A program made the translations under genes and the position numbers. The notes under the pieces are model-generated. The model was not told where the DNA came from. It did not search any database and saw only the letters and a program-made list of their open reading frames with translations. Below are positions 8,674 to 16,891 of a stretch of 62,191 nucleotides of DNA, piece by piece. The stretch is from NCBI RefSeq assembly GCF_900606115.1, contig NZ_UWPJ01000004.1, forward strand, positions 1-62,191, in the 5' to 3' direction. This stretch comes from Pigmentiphaga humi. GTDB taxonomy: Bacteria; Pseudomonadota; Gammaproteobacteria; Burkholderiales; Burkholderiaceae_B. Each line of letters begins with the position of its first letter. The stretch's first letter is position 1.

Positions 8674-9675
8674 TCAATCCGCGCGAATACCGCGTTCCTT
8701 GGCGATCGGTCCGAATCTGCCGGCTTCCTGCCGCAAGGCCTTGAGGAACGATTCAGCGCTCATGGGAGCGGCGACCTCTGCTCCGTTCGCCAGAATCGCG
8801 GATCTGAGTGATTCGTTCTCGAGTGCCTTGCCGATCTCGGCATTGATCTTTTTCACGAGCGCCGCCGGGGTGCCTGCCGGGGCGAAGACGCCGAAAAGGG
8901 ATTCGGCGTTGAAGTCCTTCACGCCTAGTTCATCCAGCGTGGGCACGTCGGGAAACCGCGAGACCCGTTTGTCTCCGCCGATGGCGAGAAGGCGGATCTT
9001 TCCGCCAGCGAGTTGGCTGAGTCCTATGCCCGGGTCGAATACATAGTCCAGGCGGCCGGCGAGCAGGTCTTGCAGAGCGGGCGCCGCGCCCTTGTACGGA
9101 ACGTGCAGCGCCGAGGTTCCCGTCTTCGCTTTGAACATCTCGCCCGCCAGATGCGGTCCGCTGCCATTTCCCGCCGAGCCGTAGGTCATGGCGCCGGAGT
9201 TCTTCTTGACGTAGTCGAGGAACTCGCGCGCATCTTTGACCGGCAAGCTGCTGCGAACAAGCAGGTACTGGATGCCTCTCGATACGGGAGCGACCGGAAC
9301 GAGATCCTTGAAAGGGTCGACAGGCATCTTGTCGTAGACGAAAGGGCCTATCGAGAAGAGGGTTCCCGCGCTGACAAGCAGCGTATAGCCGTCGGGTGCG
9401 GATTTGGCGACGTTCTCGGCGCCGATGCCGCCTCCGGCTCCCGCCCTGTTCTCGACGACCACCGGCTGTCCGACGCGGGGAAGCAATGCAGCGCTGACCG
9501 CGCGTCCGACGACGTCGACCGCGCCTCCCGGAGCGAAGTTGACGACCAACCGAACAGGCTTGCCGGGCCACGACGTTGCAGACTCCTCCGCCGTAGCTGC
9601 GGCCAGCGGAGACAACAGGAGCAAACCGAGCGCCAGGCGGCGCGACAGGCTTTTATTCGCTGCTTCGCAGTACAT
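8674..9675 (-). CDS. Bug/TctC-family periplasmic substrate-binding protein
   Basis: A 333-aa secreted solute receptor. The N-terminus has a positively charged start, a hydrophobic run (LALGLLLLSPLAAATA) and then WPGKPVRLVVNFAPGG, the family's opening strand. VVENRAGAGGGIGAE and the ligand-site segment LHVPYKGAAPALQDL follow. It lies between the decarboxylase (stop 9725) and the aldehyde dehydrogenase (start 8632), and is the first of two Bug proteins in this operon. The two copies differ enough to have distinct ligands. No transporter membrane subunits are nearby. Confidence 0.92.
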   Translation of the reverse strand: MYCEAANKSLSRRLALGLLLLSPLAAATAEESATSWPGKPVRLVVNFAPGGAVDVVGRAVSAALLPRVGQPVVVENRAGAGGGIGAENVAKSAPDGYTLLVSAGTLFSIGPFVYDKMPVDPFKDLVPVAPVSRGIQYLLVRSSLPVKDAREFLDYVKKNSGAMTYGSAGNGSGPHLAGEMFKAKTGTSALHVPYKGAAPALQDLLAGRLDYVFDPGIGLSQLAGGKIRLLAIGGDKRVSRFPDVPTLDELGVKDFNAESLFGVFAPAGTPAALVKKINAEIGKALENESLRSAILANGAEVAAPMSAESFLKALRQEAGRFGPIAKERGIRAD

Positions 9676-9724
9676 GAACTATCTCCTTCGACGATTTGAA
9701 AGAAATTGACGTGATCTGGGCCGG

Positions 9725-11320
9725 CTAGGTCAGGACCACCTCGATGAGATACGGCGCATTGCGCTTGGAGGCTGTCGCGAGCGCCTGTTTAAGCGCGTCG
9801 GAGGTGAATACGCGTTCACCGCCGCATCCCTGTCCCTGCGCCAACGCGACAAAATCGATACCCTTGAGGTCCGATCCCAATGCGCCATCCATGCCAAATA
9901 CCCGCGCGAACTTCTTCAGCGCGGCGTAGCCGTGGTTGTTCGCAATGACGAAGGTGATCGGCAGGCCATGTTCGACGGCGGTCCATATCGCCTGGATCGA
10001 GTACATGCTCGAGCCGTCACCGATGAGGGCGATGACCGATGCATCCGTCCTGGCCATTGCGATGCCGATGCTTGCCGGCAGCGAGTAGCCGAGACCTCCG
10101 CTGCTGGCCGTAAAGAACGAGCCGGGCCGCACGCAAGGGAGGTGGTTCTGAATGTCGCCCCGGATGCTCGGGGCTTCTTCGACGATGATGCTGTTCGCCG
10201 GCCGGTTGTCGGCGATGACCTGCAACATGGCGGCCACATCGATTGCCGACCCGCCGGTGCTGACCGGCTGCGGAGCAGGCCGGCCTGTCGGCATGGCGCG
10301 TTTCGTGGGTTCGCCCTTGGCCAGAATATCTTCGACGGCGGCGCGGATGCTGGCAACGACGGAAGTGCCGATGGGGCACCATGCTGCCGAGTTCGGATCG
10401 TCGGTGACGTGAAAAATGGCAGCGCTATCGGATGCGTGGGGACCGGAGCCTTCGACGTGATACGTGAAGAGCGGCGCTCCGATAACCACGACCAGATCGC
10501 TTCCCTGGAGAGCGGAAACAATCCCTTCTCTGCTGCGAGGCAGGAACCCGGCAAAGAGCGGATGATTCTCGGGGAAACAGCAGCGGCTCGAAGCCGGCGC
10601 GACCCACACCAATGCGTTCTGCTGTTCTGCAAGCCGAACCATTTGATGCCATGCGCCGTTCCTGTCCACCTCCGATCCCACGACGAAGGCCGGGCGGCTG
10701 CTTTTCCGGAGCGCATCGGCGATGGATGCGACGGAGGCTGCAGAGGGGCGGATCGTGAAATCGATTTCCCTGGCCTGAACCAGCGATGTTCGTGCATCCC
10801 AGTCATCGGCCGGCACGGATACGAGGACCGGCCCCCGGGGATATTGCATCGCGGTGCAGTATGCGCGGGCGAGCGCCAGGGGCACGTCTTGCGCTCTTGC
10901 CGGCTCGCAGCTCCATTTCACATAAGGCTTGGGCAGCTCGGTAGCTTGTACCGAATACAGATAGGGCTCGAAAGGCAGCATCGAACGCGCCTGCTGGCCT
11001 GCGGTGATGACTAGGGGCGTGGCGTTTCGATAGGCGGTAAAAATGCTTCCCATGGCATGGCCCACGCCCGCAGCAGAATGCAGATTGACGAGCGCGGCAC
11101 GGCCGGATGCTTGGGCGTAGCCGTCGGCCATCGCCACGACCGAACATTCGCTCAGTCCGAGGACGTACTGGAAGTCGGACGGGAAGTCCCGGAACATCGG
11201 CAGCTCGGTCGAGCCCGGGTTGCCGAAGATTCGGTCGAAGCCCAGATTGCGGAACAGGTGAAACGAAGCGTCCCTGACCGTGACGTTTTCAGGATCGTGG
11301 TCGCGTGAATTGGAGGGCAT
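9725..11320 (-). CDS. mdlC: Benzoylformate decarboxylase (thiamine diphosphate enzyme)
   Basis: The enzyme decarboxylates benzoylformate (phenylglyoxylate) to benzaldehyde and CO2. The 531-aa product has the three domains of thiamine diphosphate enzymes. The active-site residues of the Pseudomonas putida enzyme all have counterparts: Ser in FGNPGSTELP (residue 37), Glu58 in LSECSVV, His81 in NLHSAAG, and the His of GAPLFTYH near residue 290. The cofactor motif GDGSSMYS is in the last third. I chose the ATG at 11320 because homologues begin close to this point; in-frame ATGs at 11353 and 11389 have no better ribosome-binding site. It is the first gene of the operon. No mandelate dehydrogenase or racemase gene is seen, so the substrate may be an arylglyoxylate taken up or made elsewhere. 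Confidence 0.9.
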   Translation of the reverse strand: MPSNSRDHDPENVTVRDASFHLFRNLGFDRIFGNPGSTELPMFRDFPSDFQYVLGLSECSVVAMADGYAQASGRAALVNLHSAAGVGHAMGSIFTAYRNATPLVITAGQQARSMLPFEPYLYSVQATELPKPYVKWSCEPARAQDVPLALARAYCTAMQYPRGPVLVSVPADDWDARTSLVQAREIDFTIRPSAASVASIADALRKSSRPAFVVGSEVDRNGAWHQMVRLAEQQNALVWVAPASSRCCFPENHPLFAGFLPRSREGIVSALQGSDLVVVIGAPLFTYHVEGSGPHASDSAAIFHVTDDPNSAAWCPIGTSVVASIRAAVEDILAKGEPTKRAMPTGRPAPQPVSTGGSAIDVAAMLQVIADNRPANSIIVEEAPSIRGDIQNHLPCVRPGSFFTASSGGLGYSLPASIGIAMARTDASVIALIGDGSSMYSIQAIWTAVEHGLPITFVIANNHGYAALKKFARVFGMDGALGSDLKGIDFVALAQGQGCGGERVFTSDALKQALATASKRNAPYLIEVVLT

Positions 11321-11433
11321 GTTGCGTAAGGCCGGTGGATGACGAGTGTGCATGCGGGGCGTGCATAAACGGCAGTTCGCCATGAGCATGGGCGCTGCTG
11401 TGTTATGCCGGTCTGGTCGCTATCATAGGTAGG

Positions 11434-11460
11434 AACATCCGTTGTTTAGTTGTGGATGTT
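11434..11460. promoter_or_regulatory. Inverted repeat, candidate LysR-type operator
   Basis: AACATCC (11434-11440) and GGATGTT (11454-11460) form a 7-bp inverted repeat with a 13-bp spacer. It lies in the divergent region between benzoylformate decarboxylase and its LysR gene, 24 bp before the LysR start. The inner ATC-N-GAT arrangement and position fit a LysR autoregulatory site. Confidence 0.5.
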
Positions 11461-11483
11461 TGATCAATTGATGAGCGATCCAC

Positions 11484-12398
11484 ATGAATATCTCAAGCCG
11501 GCAGCTCGCAGCATTCGTCAGCGTGGCGCAACTGGGCAGCTTCACGCGCGCCTCGGAAAAGGCGCATATGACGCAATCGGGCCTGAGCATCATGATTCGG
11601 GAGTTGGAAGGGCAACTCGGGTGCCGGCTGTTCGACCGAACGACCCGATCAGTCCGTCTGACAGAGGCGGGAGCACTGCTTCTGCCGGTTGCCATGCGGG
11701 CGACGGACGACCTGGGGCACGTCGTCGGCGAGATCGCCAAGCTGGAGGTCAAGCAGCAGCGGAGCTTGCGCATCGGATGTACGCCCATGCTCGCTGCTTT
11801 CTTCCTGCCGATCATCTACCAGGAGTTCCGCGATGCGCATCCACTGTTTTCTCTTCAACTCATCGATGCCGAGGCTGCTGTCATCCAGGAGCAGGTCAAG
11901 GCTGGAGAGCTGGATTGCGGTCTGGGGATTTTCTTCAAGCCGATCTCGGGCATCCAGCGCAGCCTTCTGTTTCGCTCGCGGCTGATCTATGTGCGCGCAA
12001 GCCATCAGCCACCGTTGGGCAAGCCTTTGTCGGAACTCCCGACGCTGCATTGGGCCGATCTTCCGGAGCTGCCTTTGTTGAAGCTGCCGCAGTCCAGCCC
12101 GATCCAGCAACTGGTCGAAAAGCAACTGCAGAAATGCGGCTTGAACCGGCCTGTCCATGGCCAGTTCAACCACATCGAAACCGTGGTGGCAATGGCTGCC
12201 GCTGGAGCCGGCGGCGCGGTTGTCCCGGCGTTCGCTTGGGGAAAATGCGCCCACTATGGGATCGAGGGAGCCTTCATCGGCGAGCCGAACGTCACTGTCG
12301 ATTTCTACTTGACTACGGCTAGAGGAAAACTTGCGCCGGAGTCCGTCAAGGAGCTTTCCGATGTGCTCTCGGCAGCTCTGGAGCGGGTCGCAACGTGA
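11484..12398 (+). CDS. LysR-family transcriptional regulator of the benzoylformate operon
   Basis: A 304-aa LysR-type regulator. The N-terminal winged helix-turn-helix is at residues 2-60 (MNISSRQLAAFVSVAQLGSF, then RASEKAHMTQSGLSIMIREL), followed by the effector domain from about residue 90. It is divergent from the decarboxylase operon with a palindrome between them, so it probably controls that operon in response to an aromatic substrate. It converges with the second LysR gene, leaving only 10 bp between them. Confidence 0.9.
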   Translation: MNISSRQLAAFVSVAQLGSFTRASEKAHMTQSGLSIMIRELEGQLGCRLFDRTTRSVRLTEAGALLLPVAMRATDDLGHVVGEIAKLEVKQQRSLRIGCTPMLAAFFLPIIYQEFRDAHPLFSLQLIDAEAAVIQEQVKAGELDCGLGIFFKPISGIQRSLLFRSRLIYVRASHQPPLGKPLSELPTLHWADLPELPLLKLPQSSPIQQLVEKQLQKCGLNRPVHGQFNHIETVVAMAAAGAGGAVVPAFAWGKCAHYGIEGAFIGEPNVTVDFYLTTARGKLAPESVKELSDVLSAALERVAT

Positions 12399-12408
12399 GC
12401 AACGCGCT

Positions 12409-13362
12409 TTATCGGGCGTCGGCGGCCGGTTGAGTGGTTCGGGATGTTTCGGCTGGTACTTCCCCCATCGCCTCTCGCATCCTCTCCATCAACACCCTCC
12501 CCACGATCTCCCCCGCCGCCACCAGCGCAGCGGTGCGGGGCACGTCCGGGTTCACTGCCAGCGTGACGTGCCGCACCACGCGCGGATCGTCCAGAGGCCG
12601 GACCGTCAAGCCTCGATGCCGGGCCGCTTCATGCGCCATTGCGCCTGAGAGAAACGTCGCGGCGACGCCGGTGTCGCAGATTTCCAGCAGCGAGAAGGAG
12701 TCTTCGACGTCGCCGATCACGTTCAACGGGATGTGCTGGCGGCGGGCGGCCTGGACGAGGAGTTCGTGCGAGGATTGCCGTGCGGCGGTGAGGATGGGGA
12801 TGCCTTGCAGTTCGGGCAGGGTGATGGGCCGGTTGCCGGTGCCGAGCAGCGCGGGCACGCCGACGGCGTAGAGGTGTTCGGAGTAGAGGACGCCGGTGTC
12901 GGGTTTGCTGCCGGCGGGCAGGACTTGCATGGCGAGATCGACGCGTCCTTCCTGCAGCATTTTGGCGAGTTCGGCGGAGTAGCCGGTGCGCAGGTGCGGG
13001 GTGACGCGCGGCAGTTCTTCTTTGAGGGTGAGGAATAGCCGCTTGCCGACGGCGGGCGCCATGGAACGCAGTACGCCTATGGTGAGGGTGCCCTCGACTT
13101 CGCCGGCTTTTTCCTTGACGGCGAGGCGGGCGGTGTCGATGTGTTTGGCGATGAGCAGGGCGCGTTGGTAGAGCTCCGTGCCGGAAGGGGTGAGGGCGAT
13201 GCCGCTGCGGCCGCGCACCAGGAGTTGCACGCCGAGGTCGGCTTCGAGGGCGGCCAGGCGCTGGCTCAGGGCGGGCTGCACGATGTGGAGCCGGCGGGCG
13301 GCTTCGCTGAGGCTGCCGCTTTCGGCGATGGCGATGAAGTATCGGATTTGTCGCAGGTCCAT
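12409..13362 (-). CDS. LysR-family transcriptional regulator
   Basis: A 317-aa LysR-type regulator with the helix-turn-helix in the first 60 residues (MDLRQIRYFIAIAESGSLSE, then AARRLHIVQPALSQRLAALE). The type resembles CbbR/CynR/NAC-like regulators that start with DLRQIRYF. The C-terminal effector-binding domain is complete, with a short Thr/Pro/Ala-rich tail. The upstream genes are two DUF202 membrane proteins on the same strand 90 bp away; no obvious divergent target exists, so the regulon is unknown. Confidence 0.9.
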   Translation of the reverse strand: MDLRQIRYFIAIAESGSLSEAARRLHIVQPALSQRLAALEADLGVQLLVRGRSGIALTPSGTELYQRALLIAKHIDTARLAVKEKAGEVEGTLTIGVLRSMAPAVGKRLFLTLKEELPRVTPHLRTGYSAELAKMLQEGRVDLAMQVLPAGSKPDTGVLYSEHLYAVGVPALLGTGNRPITLPELQGIPILTAARQSSHELLVQAARRQHIPLNVIGDVEDSFSLLEICDTGVAATFLSGAMAHEAARHRGLTVRPLDDPRVVRHVTLAVNPDVPRTAALVAAGEIVGRVLMERMREAMGEVPAETSRTTQPAADAR

Positions 13363-13451
13363 CGATGCCTCCTGGGTGGGCGCGTCCGGCGACGCCGGGC
13401 GGCGGGAAGCGATGGATGCGTGCGCCGAAGGCGGCGCTGCGGCCGTGGATG

Positions 13452-13760
13452 CTAGCGGAGTATAAGCCAGCCGCTGACTGCGCAGGCCAGCGCGACGGCG
13501 CCCGAGATGCCGGCCATCCAGGCCGGCGGCGCCTGGACGACGCGGTCGAGGTGCAGAGACGAGCGGCGCCAGAAGGCGGCGGCGTACATCATCAGGGCGC
13601 AGGCCATGTCGAGCGCGCCGACGGCGAGCGCGGCGGCGTCGTGTTCCTGTATGCCGGCGCGCAGCATCAGCAGGGCGACGGCGGCCATGGAGAGCCCGGT
13701 GCGGTTCCAGGCCAGCGCGGTGCGCTGGGGCTGCAGTCCTGGATCCTGGTGGGGGATCAT
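13452..13760 (-). CDS. DUF202 (YidG-like) inner-membrane protein
   Basis: A 102-aa protein with three predicted membrane segments (about residues 23-42, 48-64 and 82-101). The family motif QPQRTALAWNRTGLSM is at residues 10-25. It overlaps the preceding DUF202 gene in ATGA (13757-13760), as yidH/yidG pairs do. Function of the family is not known to me. The ATG at 13760 is chosen from this overlap and the family N-terminus. Confidence 0.85.
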   Translation of the reverse strand: MIPHQDPGLQPQRTALAWNRTGLSMAAVALLMLRAGIQEHDAAALAVGALDMACALMMYAAAFWRRSSLHLDRVVQAPPAWMAGISGAVALACAVSGWLILR

Positions 13761-14098
13761 CGGACCAGTACGTAGAGACCGGCGACGACAGCGACGAGCA
13801 GGGTCACGCCGGCGGCGACGGGGATGAGCCGCGATCCCGGCAGGGGCCGCGCGTGCCGCATGGCGCGCTGGTTGACCCGCCATTGCAGGTAGGCTCCGCC
13901 GCAGAAGACCATGCCGGCCGCCGTCATGACGGTGCTGAGCGCGACGAGCGGCCAGTGGGGCTCGACGGTGTTGCCGAACTGGTGCAGCAGGATGGCGCCG
14001 GCCAGTACCGCGAGCGCCGTCCTGATCCAGGCGAGGAAGGTGCGTTCGTTGGCCAGGGTGAAGCGGTAGTCCGGCTCCTGGCCTTCGTCCTGTTGCAT
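13757..14098 (-). CDS. DUF202 (YidH-like) inner-membrane protein
   Basis: A 113-aa membrane protein with the signature YRFTLANERTFLAWIRTALAV-type opening (residues 11-30) and three hydrophobic segments. It is the first gene of a two-gene DUF202 operon, its stop overlapping the start of the second. The two proteins probably form a complex, which is inferred from their coupled arrangement. Confidence 0.87.
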   Translation of the reverse strand: MQQDEGQEPDYRFTLANERTFLAWIRTALAVLAGAILLHQFGNTVEPHWPLVALSTVMTAAGMVFCGGAYLQWRVNQRAMRHARPLPGSRLIPVAAGVTLLVAVVAGLYVLVR

Positions 14099-14151
14099 GA
14101 AGAAGATCTCCTGCGGATGCGCCTGCGCGAATCCGCCATTTTATGCCTCGG

Positions 14152-14194
14152 CGCATCGGCGCTGCCCGGCCGTGGGCGGTTTGGCCGATGCGCG
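14152..14194. terminator. Inverted repeat between sulfatase and DUF202 genes
   Basis: GCGCATCGGC (14152-14161) and GCCGATGCGC (14185-14194) form a perfect 10-bp stem with a 23-nt loop, 42 bp downstream of the sulfatase stop. There is no T-tract; it could end sulfatase transcription or stabilise the transcript end. Confidence 0.35.
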
Positions 14195-14235
14195 CCCGTC
14201 CGGCGCAGCGGACAGGCGCCTATCCGGATCCCGGG

Positions 14236-15807
14236 TCAGGCGGCGAATTTCGCGCGGGGGCTCTGGTCCACGGCGCGCATCAGTTCCTGCGCCAGATGCT
14301 CGGAGAGGCGGGCGCGCTGGCCGGCGTAGGCGGGATCGTCCCAGCGGTTGTGAGATTCGTGCGGATCGGCGCACAGGTCGTAGAGCTCGCCCCAGCCTTC
14401 GTCCTTGTAGACCGTGTAGCGGTGGTCTTCGGTGACCAGCGAGCGCACGAAGGCGGGCCGGGCGAAGCCCTGGCGGGTCTTGCTGTCCTGGTATTCGACC
14501 AGGACGGCGTCGCGCACGCCTTCGTCGCCGTGCAGCACCGGCAGCAGCGATTGGCCCTGGATGCCGAAGTAGGGCTTGAGGCCGGCGCGGTCCAGGATGG
14601 TGGGCGCGAGGTCTATGGTCGATGCCAGCGCGCCGTGGCTCGACGGGCCGCTCGCCCGCGGGTCGGCCCAGATGAACGGCACGCGGGTGATGGACTGGAG
14701 CGGAAGCGGGCCTTTGAGCATCATGCCGTAGTCGCCCAGGTAGTCGCCGTGGTCGGAGGTGAATACCACCACGGTGTCGTCGGCATGGCCGCTGGCCTGG
14801 AGGGCGGCCAGCACGTCGCCGATGGCGTCGTCGATCATGCTGATCATGCCGCAGGTCAAGGCCATGGCTTCGCGGATCTCGCGCTCGGAGGCGAAGAAGG
14901 AATCCTGCGGTCCCTGGCCGGCGCGGCGGCCGTTGCGCATCTGTTCGCGCGACCACAGGATGGGCGGCGGCGGGTTGCGGTGCGCTTCGAAGGGCAGGGG
15001 AACGGTGAAGTCGGCCGGGTCGTACATGTCCCAGTAGCGGCCGGGCGGGGTGAACGGGTGATGGGGATCGGGGAAGGAGACGAAGGCGAAGAAGGGCTGC
15101 TCGCTGCCGGCCGTCGATCCGAGGAAGTCCACCGCGCGGTCGCGGATGTAGCTGGTCGCGTACAGGGATTCGGGGATGGCGGTGCGGTAGGCCTGCGGAC
15201 AGACGTAGTCGTGCGGCAGCTGGTTGGCGCGGTCGCGCAGCGCGTCCGCGTCGGGCGTCTGGCCGCGCAGCCATTGCAGGTAGTGCGCGCCGGCCTGGTC
15301 GCCGTGCTGGGTGACGAAGTCGACTTCGTCGTAGCCGTAGAACGGCGTCTTGGGCTGGAAGCGCTGCGTGCCGGCGTAGTGGTGCGGCTGTTCCTGCGTG
15401 TAGTCGCCGCCGTCGTCCCGCCAGGCTTCCTGGATCAGGCCCAGCGCGGCCGGGTCGATGCGCGATTCGGCGGGCTGGCCGGTCATGGGCTGGATGTGGG
15501 CCTTGCCCAGGTGGGCGGTGCGGTAGCCGGCCGCGCGCAGCACGTCGACGAAGGTATGGGCGCGCCACGACAGGATGTTGCCGTTGTCGCGCAGGCCGTG
15601 GGCCGAGGGCATGCGGCCGGTCAGCATCGAAGCCCGGTTGGGCATGCACACGGGGCTGGCGACGTGGAAGCGGTCGAAGCGGCCGCCGCGCGCGGCCAGC
15701 GAGTCGATGTGCGGCGTGCGCAGCAGCGGGTGGCCGTAGCAGCCGAGATAGTCGGCGCGGTGCTGGTCGGTGACGATGACGAGGAAATTGACCTTGGGCA
15801 TGTTCAT
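14236..15807 (-). CDS. Type I sulfatase / phosphonate monoester hydrolase family protein
   Basis: A 523-aa alkaline-phosphatase-superfamily hydrolase. The formylglycine motif C-x-P-x-R is present as CMPNR with Cys54, followed by ASMLTGRMPSAHGLRDNG. Metal-binding residues are visible near the start (VTDQHRADYLGCYG, Asp14) and in TSDHGDYLGDYGMM near residue 345. No signal peptide is seen, so it should be cytoplasmic. Its ATG at 15807 overlaps the stop of the upstream Bug gene in ATGA; an alternative ATG at 15801 is two codons in. The motif has Asn instead of Ser after Pro, as in choline sulfatase-like and phosphonate hydrolase subgroups, so the exact ester (sulfate, phosphonate or phosphodiester) is open. 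Confidence 0.88.
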   Translation of the reverse strand: MNMPKVNFLVIVTDQHRADYLGCYGHPLLRTPHIDSLAARGGRFDRFHVASPVCMPNRASMLTGRMPSAHGLRDNGNILSWRAHTFVDVLRAAGYRTAHLGKAHIQPMTGQPAESRIDPAALGLIQEAWRDDGGDYTQEQPHHYAGTQRFQPKTPFYGYDEVDFVTQHGDQAGAHYLQWLRGQTPDADALRDRANQLPHDYVCPQAYRTAIPESLYATSYIRDRAVDFLGSTAGSEQPFFAFVSFPDPHHPFTPPGRYWDMYDPADFTVPLPFEAHRNPPPPILWSREQMRNGRRAGQGPQDSFFASEREIREAMALTCGMISMIDDAIGDVLAALQASGHADDTVVVFTSDHGDYLGDYGMMLKGPLPLQSITRVPFIWADPRASGPSSHGALASTIDLAPTILDRAGLKPYFGIQGQSLLPVLHGDEGVRDAVLVEYQDSKTRQGFARPAFVRSLVTEDHRYTVYKDEGWGELYDLCADPHESHNRWDDPAYAGQRARLSEHLAQELMRAVDQSPRAKFAA

Positions 15808-16748
15808 TCGACCTTGATGCCGTTCTGCTTGATGACCTGCTCCCATCGGCGTCCTTCGGTCTTGAGCCATTGCGCGGTTTCGGCCGGGCCGAGCGTGGCC
15901 GCTTCCATGCCGAGGCTCGCGAGGTTCTCCTGGAAGGCCTTGCTGTCGCGGGCCTGGGCGAGCTGCCCCGCCAGTTCGCGCTTGATCTCGGGCGGCAGTC
16001 CCTTGGGCGCCAGCAGCAGGTTGCCGTTGCGGATCGCGAAGTCCTTGAAGCCGGCCTCCACCATGGTGGGCGTGTCGGGCAGCGCGGAAAGGCGGGCCGG
16101 ACTGGAGACGCCCAGCGCGCGCAGCTTGCCTTGCTGGATGTAGGGCAGCAGGTTGCCGACGGCCAGGAAGGCGGCATCGACCTCGCCGCTCATGATGGCC
16201 ATGACGGCGGGCGCTCCGCCTTTGTAGGGCACGTGGATCGCCTTGATCCCCGACGCGGCGATGAGGTTGGCCATCATCAGGTGGCCGCTGGAGCCGAGGC
16301 CCGCGGAGGAATAGGTGATCTCCTTCTGCTTGGCATTGGCGATGAACTCGGGCAGCGTGCGGGCGCGGTTGTCCGCGCGCACGGCCAGCACGGAAGACTG
16401 GAAGGCCAGCATGCCCAGGGGTTCCAGGCTGTCGATGTCGAAGTTCGACTTCGTGTAGAGCACCGGGTTGACGGTGACCAGGGTATCGCCCGCGATCAGC
16501 AGCGTCTTGCCGTTGGGGGCGGCTTGCGCCACGGCCTGGGCGCCGATGGTGCCGTTGGCGCCGGCCTTGTTTTCGACCACGACCGTCTCGCCGATGATCT
16601 GGCGCAATTGCTCGCCGAACGAGCGCGACAGGTTGTCCAGGCTGGCGCCGGCCGGGTAGGCCACGACGAGCCGGACCGGTTCGGCGGCATGGGAAGTGTT
16701 GATGATGCAGAGCGTGCCGAGCACGCCGATCAGGGCGCGGATGTTCAT
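15804..16748 (-). CDS. Bug/TctC-family periplasmic substrate-binding protein coupled to a sulfatase
   Basis: A 314-aa secreted receptor with signal peptide (MNIRALIGVLGTLCIINTSH, cleavage near AEP), the opening strand VRLVVAYPAGASLDN, VVENKAGANGTIGAQ, and the ligand segment IHVPYKGGAPAVM near residue 195. A ribosome-binding site (AAGGAG on the minus strand) precedes the ATG. The stop overlaps the sulfatase start, so both are made from one message. This suggests the ligand is the sulfatase substrate or product, for example an organosulfate; this is an inference from coupling. Confidence 0.9.
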   Translation of the reverse strand: MNIRALIGVLGTLCIINTSHAAEPVRLVVAYPAGASLDNLSRSFGEQLRQIIGETVVVENKAGANGTIGAQAVAQAAPNGKTLLIAGDTLVTVNPVLYTKSNFDIDSLEPLGMLAFQSSVLAVRADNRARTLPEFIANAKQKEITYSSAGLGSSGHLMMANLIAASGIKAIHVPYKGGAPAVMAIMSGEVDAAFLAVGNLLPYIQQGKLRALGVSSPARLSALPDTPTMVEAGFKDFAIRNGNLLLAPKGLPPEIKRELAGQLAQARDSKAFQENLASLGMEAATLGPAETAQWLKTEGRRWEQVIKQNGIKVE

Positions 16749-16891
16749 GGGTCTCCTTGTGGCCGAAGGCGCAGCCTGGGGCTGTCTGTGTCGCCGAGCG
16801 AGGCGGGAGCGACACTATCGCAGCGGGTGAAGGGGCCGCCAATTAGTTTTTGGCGATGCCCCATCACGGCGTGCAATGACCCGTGCGTCCG

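Noticed and set aside
12409-13362. Second LysR gene as part of the benzoylformate operon control
   Set aside because: It converges with the first LysR gene and reads away from the operon; there is no shared control region.
14141-16842. Long open frames of 666-868 codons across the sulfatase and Bug genes
   Set aside because: The plus-strand frame is an antisense shadow. The 868-codon frame contains the real sulfatase only from 15807 onward; the part before it is out of frame with the real Bug gene, so it is not a fusion.
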